Positions 1 through 5,591 are shown, numbered from the stretch's first letter. The stretch: DNA of 5,941 nucleotides from Oscillospiraceae bacterium (GCA_021199595.1 JAJQHT010000131.1:1-5941), one strand, 5' to 3'. The notes: generated from the sequence alone by a model not told the origin. Translations and numbers: made by a program.

Positions 1-2
1 GT

Positions 3-1289
3 GCTGGCAGTGCGGCCAGCGGCGAGGTCGCAGGAGAGACCGACGGTACAGGCAGCGCAAGCGGCGAGGCCAGCGGTGAGCTTGCCGATTCCGCCGGGGA
101 TGCCAGCGGCGAGGTGTCCGGGGCAGATGGCTCGTCCACGGACGCCGTTCCGGAAAACAATGGAGACGATGCGGGGGAGACGCAGGCGGATACCACTGCT
201 TATAGTGACACGGTTTATACTGTCCAGCTGCTGTCGGCTGGGGGAAGCGGCAGCGTGATGCTCCTCTCCGCCGCCAGCGGGGAACCTTCTGCCAGCGGCG
301 ATCCTGAGACGGACGGCGTTTGGCTGATGGGCCTGCTGTCAGCGGACACCGTCAACACGGTCGGGCCAATGATGTTTGTTGCGCTGCCGCTGCTGGTGCT
401 GCTGGCGGCCCTAGGCGGTTGGATTATGGCGAAAAAGGCCCTTGACCCCATCCGCGAGATAGATGCCTCTGCCCGGGAAATATCCGGCGGAGAGGATCTT
501 TCCCGCCGCATTGACGTGGGGCGGGGACAGGATGAGATACATAAGCTGGCCGGAACTATCAACGGGATGCTGGACAGGCTGGAACGCTCGTTCCAGGCGG
601 AACGGCAGTTCACGAGTGACGCCTCGCATGAGCTTAGAACGCCCACGGCGGTCATACTGGCGGAGTGCGAGCTGGCGGAAAAGACAGCGGAGGAGCGGGA
701 GGATTTCCTGCAAAGCCTGTCCGTTATCGAGCGGCAGGGGCGGAAGATGTCCGCGCTCATTGGAACGCTCCTGGCCTATACGCGCCGGGAACAGGGAACG
801 GAAAGACTGCAAATTGAGCGGATTGACCTCTCTGAGCTGACGGAGGCCATCTGCCAGGAGCAGCCCAGAGTAAACCGGCAGGACATCACCCTTATCCCGC
901 ATATACAGCCGAATATATTCGTGCGGGCGGATTCCGGGCTTATCATGAGTCTTATTCAGAATCTTGTTACCAACGCCTATAAATATGGCCGGGCCGGGGG
1001 CCACATCTGGGTCACGCTGTCCGCCGGGGATGAGGTCGCATACCTCTCCGTGAGGGACGATGGCATCGGCATTTCCAGAGCTGACCAGGAGAAGGTATGG
1101 AACCGTTTTTATCAGGCGGATCCCGCCCGAGCAAATCAGGATGGAAGCCTCGGCCTGGGCCTCTCTATGGCCCAGCAGATTGCCCGGCTTCATGGAGGCC
1201 GCATCGACCTCGCCAGCCAGGAGGGCAAGGGCAGCGAGTTTGTCTTCACCATGCCTCTGGATGAGGTGCAGAGCCTCCCGGGACGGTAA
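3..1289 (+). CDS. Sensor histidine kinase, 5'-truncated by the window edge
   Basis: C-terminal 428 residues of a membrane-bound two-component sensor kinase; the reading frame is open to the window edge, so the start, first membrane helix and part of the sensor domain lie upstream. Order seen: an extracellular Ala/Ser/Gly/Glu-rich segment; a second membrane helix at about 366-428 (PMMFVALPLLVLLAAL); a HAMP-like linker beginning ALDPIREI; a HisKA H-box (FTSDASHELRTP) with the phospho-accepting His at 627-629; the N-box (LIQNLVTNAYKYG, Asn at 960-962); G1 (DDGIGI from 1056); the F region (WNRFYQAD); and G2 (GLGLSMAQQIARLHGG). All boxes needed for ATP binding and autophosphorylation are intact, so the kinase should be active. 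In this HAMP/HisKA class the cognate regulator is normally an OmpR-type protein encoded next door, presumably upstream. The gene ends 118 bases before the secreted hydrolase, its likely target. The ligand cannot be deduced. Confidence 0.95.
   Translation, partial: AGSAASGEVAGETDGTGSASGEASGELADSAGDASGEVSGADGSSTDAVPENNGDDAGETQADTTAYSDTVYTVQLLSAGGSGSVMLLSAASGEPSASGDPETDGVWLMGLLSADTVNTVGPMMFVALPLLVLLAALGGWIMAKKALDPIREIDASAREISGGEDLSRRIDVGRGQDEIHKLAGTINGMLDRLERSFQAERQFTSDASHELRTPTAVILAECELAEKTAEEREDFLQSLSVIERQGRKMSALIGTLLAYTRREQGTERLQIERIDLSELTEAICQEQPRVNRQDITLIPHIQPNIFVRADSGLIMSLIQNLVTNAYKYGRAGGHIWVTLSAGDEVAYLSVRDDGIGISRADQEKVWNRFYQADPARANQDGSLGLGLSMAQQIARLHGGRIDLASQEGKGSEFVFTMPLDEVQSLPGR
15..302 (+). 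repeat. In-frame GCCAGCGG repeats encoding ASG(E/D) in the kinase sensor segment
   Basis: GCCAGCGGCGAGGT occurs exactly at 15-28 and 102-115, 87 bases (29 codons) apart. Variants with the same GCCAGCGG core lie near 69, 273 and 291. All are in the same reading frame and give Ala-Ser-Gly-Glu or Ala-Ser-Gly-Asp. Further SGE/AGE units lie between them, so the visible extracellular stretch is low-complexity, acidic and probably unstructured. Confidence 0.75.
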
Positions 1290-1314
1290 TATCAAGAACG
1301 AGGAAATACCGTCC
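1281..1314. repeat. 8-bp inverted repeat over the kinase stop codon
   Basis: GGACGGTA (1281-1288) pairs perfectly with TACCGTCC (1307-1314) across an 18-base loop, and the kinase stop codon (1287-1289) lies at the end of the left arm. It is followed by an A-rich rather than a T-rich stretch on the + strand, so it does not look like an intrinsic terminator in either direction. It could stabilise the kinase mRNA 3' end or be chance. Confidence 0.4.
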
Positions 1315-1341
1315 GAAATAATAAAAAAACTTAATCTAGAC

Positions 1342-1368
1342 TTCATTTTTGTTCATTTTAGCTTCATT
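1342..1368 (+). promoter_or_regulatory. Three helically phased TTCATT repeats, probable response-regulator operator
   Basis: TTCATT occurs at 1342-1347, 1352-1357 and 1363-1368, start-to-start spacing 10 and 11 bases, with a shared T-rich tail after the first two (TTCATTTTTG, TTCATTTTAG). Direct repeats at one helical turn are the known binding pattern of OmpR/PhoB-type response regulators, which bind head-to-tail as dimers. The array lies between the kinase and the hydrolase, about 27 bases before the hydrolase ribosome-binding site, where it would overlap the -35 region of the hydrolase promoter. The assignment to this kinase's own regulator is inferred from position. Confidence 0.6.
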
Positions 1369-1377
1369 CACGGGCTG

Positions 1378-1387
1378 TACCATGGTA
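1378..1387 (+). promoter_or_regulatory. Possible -10 region of the hydrolase promoter within a 10-bp palindrome
   Basis: TACCATGGTA is a perfect palindrome. Its first half, TACCAT (1378-1383), matches TATAAT at four of six positions and would put the transcript start near 1390, just before the GGAGGTGA at 1395-1402. No good -35 hexamer stands at the right distance, which would suit a promoter that depends on the regulator bound at 1342-1368. TATCAC at 1386-1391 is another -10 match, but it would start transcription inside the ribosome-binding site. Confidence 0.3.
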
Positions 1388-1407
1388 TCACAACGGAGGT
1401 GACAGCC

Positions 1408-2493
1408 ATGTATCCCGTGAAAAAGGCTAAGAAATGGTTAGAGCGTGTTGTGATTTTCGCGTTGTCCGCTGCCATCGTGATGGGTGTCTATGGCATCCGC
1501 GCCTCGGCTGAGGAGGGGGAAGATTCCTCTGCCATGGCCGCGGTAAAGGCCATAGCCCTGGCGTCTACAGAGGATTCCGATGTCCTGACGGCGAACAGTC
1601 TGACCTTTGGGGCTACCACGCTGGTGTCCCTGTATGATGTAGTGGACATCAACAGCCGTACACGGGCTATGGAGCTGTCTGTGGACACGGAATCCCGTTC
1701 AGAGACAGAGGAAGGTACTTTTGTGACCCGCACCATCACATTGGACGACATCCCACTGGTGGAGGTTTATATAGACGATGGGGAGGAAAAGCCCCTGCTG
1801 CTGTTCCTTCACGGCATTGGGCTGGATAAGGAGAGTGTCCTGCCCTATCTGGAGGATTACGCCGCCGCAGGCTATCACGCGGTTTCCATGGACGCCTATG
1901 CTCAGGGCGACCGGGCGGAGGAGGGCATCCTCTATGACGACTGGGCCAGCGTGCTGGTCACGGTCACTGATATTGACCAGGTAGTTGAGTTCTACGGCAT
2001 CGTGCCGGATGTCTCTACAGAGGATTTTGTGCTGGGAGGCTTTTCCATGGGCGGCATTGAGACCTGGGTCTATGCGGAGCTTGGCTCCTATACCCCGGCG
2101 GCGCTGCTGCCGATTTCCGGCATATGTGATACAGATGCCTGGAACGAGGGACGGCTGAACGATTCCTGCATCGCTTGGCTGACGACCATGCGAAGCAGTG
2201 TCAGAGTGGTCTACCAGCAGCAGGAAACCGGATACTCTCAGGTGAAATATACCACCATCGAGGGCCTTGATGTGACGGAAAATCTGGAATCCTTCACGGA
2301 CATTCCCATCTTTATGGCCATCGGCACGGCGGACTATTATTTCAGCAGCACCGGCGCACAGAATGTTATAGAGGCCATCCAGGAGGCTGGAAACGAAAAC
2401 GCAGTTATTAGCATATATGAGGACGTCCCCCATACTGTTACCCCGCAAATGGTGGCGGACAGCATAGCGTTTTTACAGGAAATTATGGGATAA
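1408..2493 (+). CDS. Secreted alpha/beta hydrolase (esterase/peptidase-like serine hydrolase)
   Basis: 361 residues. The start at 1408 is chosen because GGAGGTGA (1395-1402) stands five bases before the ATG and the protein then begins with a signal peptide: lysines at 5-9, a hydrophobic core (VVIFALSAAIVMGVYG) and a likely signal peptidase I site after ASA (residue 34). There is no lipobox. The mature protein has an alpha/beta-hydrolase fold: the oxyanion-hole strand LLLFLHGIG (His135-Gly136), nucleophile elbow GFSMG (Ser213), probable acid Asp309 in IGTADYYFS and probable catalytic His342 in DVPHTV. The complete triad indicates an active ester-, thioester- or peptide-bond hydrolase outside the membrane. 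Cys240 and Cys254 could form a disulfide. Roughly 80 residues before the first core strand are unfamiliar, perhaps a small N-terminal domain or wall-facing linker. The gene follows the sensor kinase and has its own promoter region. The substrate is unknown; the fold also includes acyl-aminoacyl peptidases and carboxylesterases. Confidence 0.85.
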   Translation: MYPVKKAKKWLERVVIFALSAAIVMGVYGIRASAEEGEDSSAMAAVKAIALASTEDSDVLTANSLTFGATTLVSLYDVVDINSRTRAMELSVDTESRSETEEGTFVTRTITLDDIPLVEVYIDDGEEKPLLLFLHGIGLDKESVLPYLEDYAAAGYHAVSMDAYAQGDRAEEGILYDDWASVLVTVTDIDQVVEFYGIVPDVSTEDFVLGGFSMGGIETWVYAELGSYTPAALLPISGICDTDAWNEGRLNDSCIAWLTTMRSSVRVVYQQQETGYSQVKYTTIEGLDVTENLESFTDIPIFMAIGTADYYFSSTGAQNVIEAIQEAGNENAVISIYEDVPHTVTPQMVADSIAFLQEIMG

Positions 2494-2523
2494 AAACGGA
2501 AACAGCCGCCTGAAATGGCATCT

Positions 2524-2578
2524 ATGCTCCCTTCATGAGAGACAGTGAAAAAAGCACTGTCGAACATGGAGGGAGCAT
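2524..2578. repeat. 55-base near-perfect palindrome (long hairpin without U-tract)
   Basis: The outer arms 2524-2537 and 2565-2578 pair over 14 positions, with one U-G wobble as + strand RNA. A symmetric 3x3 internal loop (AGA opposite GAA, able to form G-A pairs) separates them from a perfect 7-bp inner stem GACAGTG/CACTGTC (2541-2547, 2555-2561) with loop AAAAAAG. Neither flank has the T-run of an intrinsic terminator: TACTATG follows on + and AGATGCC on -. It could cap the 3' end of the hydrolase mRNA, be a dispersed palindromic repeat, or act as a translational switch, because the 3' arm contains GGAGGGAG seven bases before an ATG at 2583. Confidence 0.7.
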
Positions 2579-2582
2579 TACT

Positions 2583-2672
2583 ATGTGTAAAAGAAAATGG
2601 GAATCGAAGCGACAGAGAGACACAATTTGCATTGCATATAAAAAATCCGTGGATCCCGTACTCTTGTGCTGA
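2583..2672 (+). CDS. Possible 29-codon small ORF after the palindrome (doubtful)
   Basis: The ATG is preceded at seven bases by GGAGGGAG (2568-2575), an excellent ribosome-binding site, which lies wholly within the 3' arm of the 55-base palindrome. The peptide is basic (MCKRKWESKRQRD, then ICIAYKKSVDP) with three cysteines and ends at TGA 2670-2672. I recognise no family. Its 3' part lies opposite the minus-strand terminator at 2640-2697, whose structure constrains the sequence, so coding is uncertain. It could be a leader peptide, a remnant of a longer gene, or noncoding sequence with a chance ATG. The only support is the start signal and the hairpin geometry. Confidence 0.2.
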   Translation: MCKRKWESKRQRDTICIAYKKSVDPVLLC

Positions 2673-2697
2673 TGCACCTGGAGTACAAAATCCACGG
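2640..2697 (-). terminator. Rho-independent terminator of the symporter gene
   Basis: Read on the minus strand, CCGTGGAT (2697-2690) pairs with ATCCACGG (2654-2647). After a 3x3 internal loop, GTACTC/GAGTAC pair (2658-2663 with 2681-2686), and GTGC/GCAC close a TGAT-position tetraloop (2666-2669 with 2674-2677). The outer stem is followed at once by A and six T on the minus strand (2646-2640). This is a classic stem plus U-tract, 74 bases after the symporter stop codon. The opposite strand has no U-tract after the stem. Confidence 0.8.
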
Positions 2698-2726
2698 CTA
2701 TCAAGCGTCATAGCGCCGTGTATTTA

Positions 2727-2760
2727 TCGCCCTGAGGAGGCGAGATTTAGTTGTTTTATT
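2727..2760 (+). terminator. Weak possible terminator for the hydrolase transcript
   Basis: TCGCC (2727-2731) pairs with GGCGA (2739-2743) over a seven-base loop, followed on the + strand by the T-rich stretch GATTTAGTTGTTTTATT. The stem is only five pairs and the T-run is interrupted, so the assignment is tentative. It is the only + strand stem plus T-rich candidate seen between the hydrolase and the convergent symporter gene. Confidence 0.3.
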
Positions 2761-2771
2761 GGATTAAAGGC

Positions 2772-4025
2772 TTATTCCTCGCTGGCAGCGGCTCCGGCTT
2801 TGGCAAGCTTCTTGGCGGAACGCTTCTGATCGAGCTTCGTCATATACAGAGCGCAGGTGGAGTCGCCAACGATGTTCAGGGTAGTGCGGCCCATGTCAAA
2901 CAGCTTGTCAACACCGGCAATCAGCGCAATGCCTTCCACAGGCAGGCCCACGGTCTCCAGCACCATGGCCAGCATAATCATGCCCGCGCCGGAAACGCCT
3001 GCGGTGCCGATAGAGGCCAGGGTAGCGGTCATGACGATCATAGCCATCTGGCCGATGGTCAGGTCGATGCCGTAGCAGGTGGCGATGAACACGGCGGCCA
3101 CGCCCTGATAGATGGCGGTACCGTCCATGTTGATGGTGGCGCCCAGGGGCAGGACGAAGCCGCTGACCTCCGGGTCGGCGCCCATGTCGTTGGAGCACTC
3201 GATGGTAAGAGGCAGCGTAGCGGCGGAGGAGGTGGTGGTGAAGGCCACGCTCATGGCCGGCCAAATGCCCTTGACGAACTGGCCGAACTTCTTGCCGGAC
3301 AGGCACCTGACGGAAACACCATAGCACACCAGGAAGTGAACGATATAGGCGAGATAGGCAACCAGGATGACCAGGAACAGGGAGCCGACAATAGAGGGGC
3401 CGTTCACAGCCACCACGTTGCACATCAGGCAGAAAACGCCGATGGGGGTGATTTTGATGATCATCATCATAATCTTCATAATCACCGCATAGACGGAGTC
3501 AATCCAGGTGGCAAAGGGCTTTGCTTTCTCCCCGGCCATCAGGATGCCCGCGCCGAGGAACAGGGCGATTACGATGACCTGGAGCATATTGGCGTCCGTG
3601 AAGCTGGCCCACATATTCGAGGGGAAGATGTTCACGATCACGTCCATAACGCTGGAGCTGCTGGCCTCATATTCAAGGCCGGAGACCTCCAGCACAGGGA
3701 ACAGGTTTAGCGCCTTGGCGCCGCTTGCGAAAGCCAGGCCGATGACGATGGCCACCACGGTAGTGCAGAGGTAGTAAACAATCGTTTTCCAGCCCACAGA
3801 GCCGACACGCTTGATGTCGCCCATGCTGACAACGCCGCTGATGATGGAGGTCAGTACCACCGGCACCACCAGGAATTTCAGCAGGTTAATGTAAATGGTT
3901 CCAAAGGGCTTAATGTAGTTAGTCGTAAAATCCGGGTTCCCCAGGAAACACAGACCGGCCAGGATACCGAGTACCAGCCCGATAAATATCCAGGCGGGCA
4001 GTTTGAGCTTTTTCAAAAATTTCAT
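2772..4025 (-). CDS. Dicarboxylate/amino acid:cation symporter (DAACS family, GltP/DctA-like)
   Basis: 417-residue integral membrane transporter, full length for the family that includes archaeal GltPh and bacterial GltP and DctA. It should couple uptake of an acidic amino acid or C4-dicarboxylate to sodium or proton entry. Signature elements are all present: HP1 loop TTTSSAATLP (263-272), NMDGT in TM7 (299-303), HP2 tip SIGTAGVSGAG (338-348), and TM8 with Asp373, Asp377, Arg380, Thr381, Asn384 and Asp388. Arg380 aligns with the GltPh arginine that binds the side-chain carboxylate, which favours an acidic substrate over a neutral one. Cytosolic N-terminus MKFLKKLKLP; Lys/Ala-rich C-tail. The ATG at 4025 is chosen because AGGAG stands eight bases before it and the protein starts as family members do; a longer in-frame start at 4055 has no such site. 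It is monocistronic, with its own promoter and terminator, convergent with the hydrolase. Confidence 0.93.
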   Translation of the reverse strand: MKFLKKLKLPAWIFIGLVLGILAGLCFLGNPDFTTNYIKPFGTIYINLLKFLVVPVVLTSIISGVVSMGDIKRVGSVGWKTIVYYLCTTVVAIVIGLAFASGAKALNLFPVLEVSGLEYEASSSSVMDVIVNIFPSNMWASFTDANMLQVIVIALFLGAGILMAGEKAKPFATWIDSVYAVIMKIMMMIIKITPIGVFCLMCNVVAVNGPSIVGSLFLVILVAYLAYIVHFLVCYGVSVRCLSGKKFGQFVKGIWPAMSVAFTTTSSAATLPLTIECSNDMGADPEVSGFVLPLGATINMDGTAIYQGVAAVFIATCYGIDLTIGQMAMIVMTATLASIGTAGVSGAGMIMLAMVLETVGLPVEGIALIAGVDKLFDMGRTTLNIVGDSTCALYMTKLDQKRSAKKLAKAGAAASEE

Positions 4026-4057
4026 AGTATACTCTCCTATTGATTGCATCCGCAAAA

Positions 4058-4098
4058 ATTATAATCAACATTATAACTTATTCTTATAGAGAATGCAA
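4058..4098 (-). promoter_or_regulatory. Symporter promoter with palindromic double TATAAT
   Basis: On the minus strand TATAAT occurs at 4075-4070 and again at 4063-4058. The first has TTGCAT (4098-4093) as a -35 at a 17-base spacing. The two boxes form a perfect inverted repeat, TTATAAT-CAAC-ATTATAA on + (4059-4076), which could be an operator covering the -10 or simply two alternative start sites. The leader to the ATG at 4025 would be about 40 bases. Confidence 0.55.
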
Positions 4099-4185
4099 CA
4101 TCTTTTTTTGCGTTCTAAAAAAGTTCCTAAAACCCTTGAAAAATCAATGGTTTGCGGGTTTGATTGGACTTGTTATCCACATGGC
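4099..4185. other. Noncoding stretch upstream of the symporter promoter
   Basis: AT-rich, with no gene. It holds a hairpin at 4130-4153 (AAACC-C-TTGA against TCAA-T-GGTTT with one mismatch), an AAACCC/GGGTTT inverted repeat (4130-4135, 4156-4161), an AATCAA/TTGATT inverted repeat (4142-4147, 4160-4165) and a perfect DnaA-box nonamer TTATCCACA at 4173-4181. The hairpin could end the integrase transcript on the minus strand, where TTTTAGGAACTTTTTT follows, but the T-run is displaced. Confidence 0.45.
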
Positions 4186-4210
4186 TTTTTATTTTTGAAA
4201 AAACCAAAAA
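4186..4210. other. Candidate attachment junction (T-run/A-run)
   Basis: TTTTT-A-TTTTT-G-AAAAAA (4186-4203), then CC-AAAAA (4206-4210). Tn916-type elements prefer targets with a T-run and an A-run a few bases apart, and the ends of the element look alike. This one lies about 90 bases beyond the integrase stop, a distance comparable, from memory, to that in Tn916. The exact crossover cannot be fixed without the empty site or the other end. Confidence 0.35.
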
Positions 4211-4215
4211 CCCGT

Positions 4216-4245
4216 CATAAATCGTTATAAGTTGCCATAAGTTGT
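4216..4245. repeat. Three phased 10-bp imperfect repeats at the element end
   Basis: CATAAATCGT (4216-4225), TATAAGTTGC (4226-4235) and CATAAGTTGT (4236-4245) follow each other without gaps at exactly one helical turn. ATAAGTTGC (4227-4235) also recurs inverted as GCAACTTAT at 4286-4294, over the integrase stop codon. Probable protein-binding sites for integrase, excisionase or a host factor. Confidence 0.55.
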
Positions 4246-4252
4246 TACTCAA

Positions 4253-4276
4253 ATGGTGTAGTAGATGGTGTAGTAG
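4253..4276. repeat. Perfect 12-bp tandem repeat, probable integrase arm (DR2-type) sites
   Basis: ATGGTGTAGTAG occurs twice head to tail (4253-4264, 4265-4276) and is followed by ATTT. The GTAGTAGATT core resembles, from memory, the AGTAGTAAATT-type DR2 sequence bound by the N-terminal domain of Tn916 Int. The position, just beyond the integrase stop and before the presumed element end, is right for arm sites. Confidence 0.55.
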
Positions 4277-4284
4277 ATTTGCCG

Positions 4285-4304
4285 TGCAACTTATTGTGCA
4301 ACTT
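4285..4304. repeat. 8-bp direct repeat TGCAACTT across the integrase stop
   Basis: TGCAACTT at 4285-4292 and 4297-4304, period 12, the same period as the tandem repeat at 4253-4276. The first copy covers the start of the stop codon and the second encodes the last residues of the integrase (KVAQ). The first copy is also the inverted partner of the repeat at 4227-4235. Confidence 0.45.
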
Positions 4305-5511
4305 TTTCCTTGTTGGCTTTAGATTTTCTGCCTTTAGTAGATGCAACTGTGCTTCGGAACTTTAATTTTTCCATCTGCTGTGCAGCCCGTTCACAGTCAG
4401 TATGAGCATAATGGTTTAGCGTGAGACTAATGGAAGAATGGCCCATTATGTATTGTAGCGACTTGGGGTTCATTCCAGCATTTGCCATGTTAGAACAAAA
4501 AGTATGTCGAAATACATGGGGAGTAACTACTGGAAAATCTTCGTCCGGGTGCATCTTTAAGTACTTCTCCCGTGCAGAACGGGTCGTGTTGCCGAATGAG
4601 TTGCTGGTCATTGGGTGTCCGTTCCTGGCCAAAAGGACGAAACCACTTATCCCATCAACAACAGGTTCTACAGTGACCTTGGGCCTGTTAGCCAAGAGAG
4701 CTTTAAGACTTGTCAGGGCTGTATCAGTCATTGGGATAATTCGCGTTCCGCTGTCTGATTTTGGCTTTTCTATAGCTAGTTTGCCCTTCGCGAGTTTTAC
4801 AAGCTGGCGCTCGACCAGAATGGTTCGGGCATCAAAATCCAGGTCGTCGATGGTCAGTCCGCAAAATTCACTGATACGTAGTCCTGTTTCCAGAAGAAAT
4901 ACATACTGGTCATAGTGTTTTTTGTAGCAGTTATCGCTACTAATAAACTCTAACCATTTGAGCTGTTGCGCTGGAGTCAGGGCTTCTCTTGCCTCGGTTT
5001 CATTTCTGAGAATTTCTTGAAGCGAGAAGTTAAACGGGTTCCTCAAAATTGCTCGCTCATCATATGCCATCTGGAAGGCTGGCTTGATAACAGACCTATA
5101 CTTCAATATTGTGTTATATGACCTGCCCTTTTCGTTCAGTTCGATGAACCAATGTTTCACGTCGGACTGCTTAACATCACATATGAATTTAGAAGCTAGA
5201 TCGCTGTTCTGAAGAGCAGTAATAGTACTTTTGTAGCCGTCTCGTGTTTTCGCTTTCAGATTGCGCTTTAAATCTATGTATCGAACCATCAGCTCTAACA
5301 CGGTGATTTTTCCAGCTTCATAATCTAAGCCTTCGTACCGAGCTTTTTCGATTGACTGTTCTTTTTCCCTTAATTCAGGCAAGTTATTTGCGTATACCGT
5401 TTGTCTCTTGCCTGTTCCGTCCGTATACCGAAATTGGTACAACAGATCTTTTCTTTGGGATTCTCCTGTGCGGAGAACCCTTACTTTGTTGTCTTTTCGT
5501 CTTTCTGCCAT
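4291..5511 (-). CDS. int: Tn916-family tyrosine recombinase (integrase)
   Basis: 406 residues, similar throughout to Tn916/Tn1545 Int; it cuts and joins element and target DNA through a covalent phosphotyrosine. The N-terminal arm-binding domain (about 1-65) has the family pattern RRKDNKVRVLRTGESQRKD. A core-binding domain (about 70-175) follows, with KQSDVKHWFIELNEKGRSYNTI and the RNPFNF motif. The catalytic domain carries Arg212 (TGLRISEF), Lys251 (EKPKSDSGTR), His332 and Arg335 (TPHVFRHTFCSN), His358 (IMGHSS) and Tyr368 (LNHYAH), so all catalytic residues are present. A Lys-rich tail of about 20 residues (384-406) seems longer than in Tn916 Int. The ATG at 5511 is chosen because AAGGAGA (5527-5521) precedes it and the product then starts as Tn916 Int does; the in-frame extension to 5601 would run over the promoter. 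It reads outward to the element end. Base composition is more AT-rich than in its left neighbours, in keeping with acquisition by transfer. Confidence 0.95.
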   Translation of the reverse strand: MAERRKDNKVRVLRTGESQRKDLLYQFRYTDGTGKRQTVYANNLPELREKEQSIEKARYEGLDYEAGKITVLELMVRYIDLKRNLKAKTRDGYKSTITALQNSDLASKFICDVKQSDVKHWFIELNEKGRSYNTILKYRSVIKPAFQMAYDERAILRNPFNFSLQEILRNETEAREALTPAQQLKWLEFISSDNCYKKHYDQYVFLLETGLRISEFCGLTIDDLDFDARTILVERQLVKLAKGKLAIEKPKSDSGTRIIPMTDTALTSLKALLANRPKVTVEPVVDGISGFVLLARNGHPMTSNSFGNTTRSAREKYLKMHPDEDFPVVTPHVFRHTFCSNMANAGMNPKSLQYIMGHSSISLTLNHYAHTDCERAAQQMEKLKFRSTVASTKGRKSKANKEKVAQ

Positions 5512-5541
5512 AACAAAATATCTCCTTTCTTGGCAGAAAGG
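5501..5541 (-). promoter_or_regulatory. Integrase mRNA leader with two competing hairpins around the ribosome-binding site
   Basis: In the minus-strand transcript CCUUUCU (5541-5535) can pair with AGAAAGG (5530-5524) over loop GCCA, which ties up the first half of the Shine-Dalgarno AAGGAGA (5527-5521). Alternatively CUUUCUGCCA (5540-5531) pairs perfectly over 10 bases with UGGCAGAAAG (5510-5501), which includes the U and G of the start codon and leaves the ribosome-binding site in a 20-base loop. The two structures share the same 5' strand, so they exclude each other. Either would dampen integrase translation. Confidence 0.5.
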
Positions 5542-5556
5542 CCTCAATGCGCTCGT

Positions 5557-5584
5557 ATTATACCACATATTGGGGCCTTGTGAT
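5557..5584 (-). promoter_or_regulatory. Integrase promoter (extended -10)
   Basis: On the minus strand TATAAT (5562-5557) is preceded by TGG, giving an extended -10 (TGNTATAAT), with a weak -35 ATCACA (5584-5579) at a 16-base spacing. The transcript would start near 5550, giving a leader of about 39 bases. It is flanked by inverted copies of TTTCTGCCA, a possible operator pair. Confidence 0.65.
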
Positions 5585-5591
5585 ATAAGCG

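Noticed and set aside
1281..1330. Terminator after the kinase gene
   Set aside because: The inverted repeat is followed by A-rich, not T-rich, DNA on the + strand.
411..1346. Minus-strand ORF opposite the histidine kinase
   Set aside because: The kinase frame has every conserved box; the opposite frame shows no recognisable domain.
1060..1407. In-frame upstream extension of the hydrolase ORF from 1060
   Set aside because: It overlaps the well-supported kinase in another frame, and the strong ribosome-binding site plus signal peptide fix the start at 1408.
2545..2829. 94-codon + strand ORF from a GTG at 2545
   Set aside because: It starts inside the loop side of the palindrome, has no proper ribosome-binding site, crosses two hairpins and runs into the symporter gene.
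2751..3710. Long + strand ORF opposite the symporter (His/Gly/Asp-rich protein)
   Set aside because: It is the antisense shadow of the symporter, with an implausible composition and no start signal.
4102..4123. CTTTTTT/AAAAAAG inverted repeat as a terminator
   Set aside because: Only A-T pairs apart from one end pair, so the stem would be too weak; it probably reflects the AT-rich composition.
4216..4276. CRISPR-like array
   Set aside because: The units are 10-12 bases, contiguous and without spacers, and lie beside an integrase rather than cas genes.
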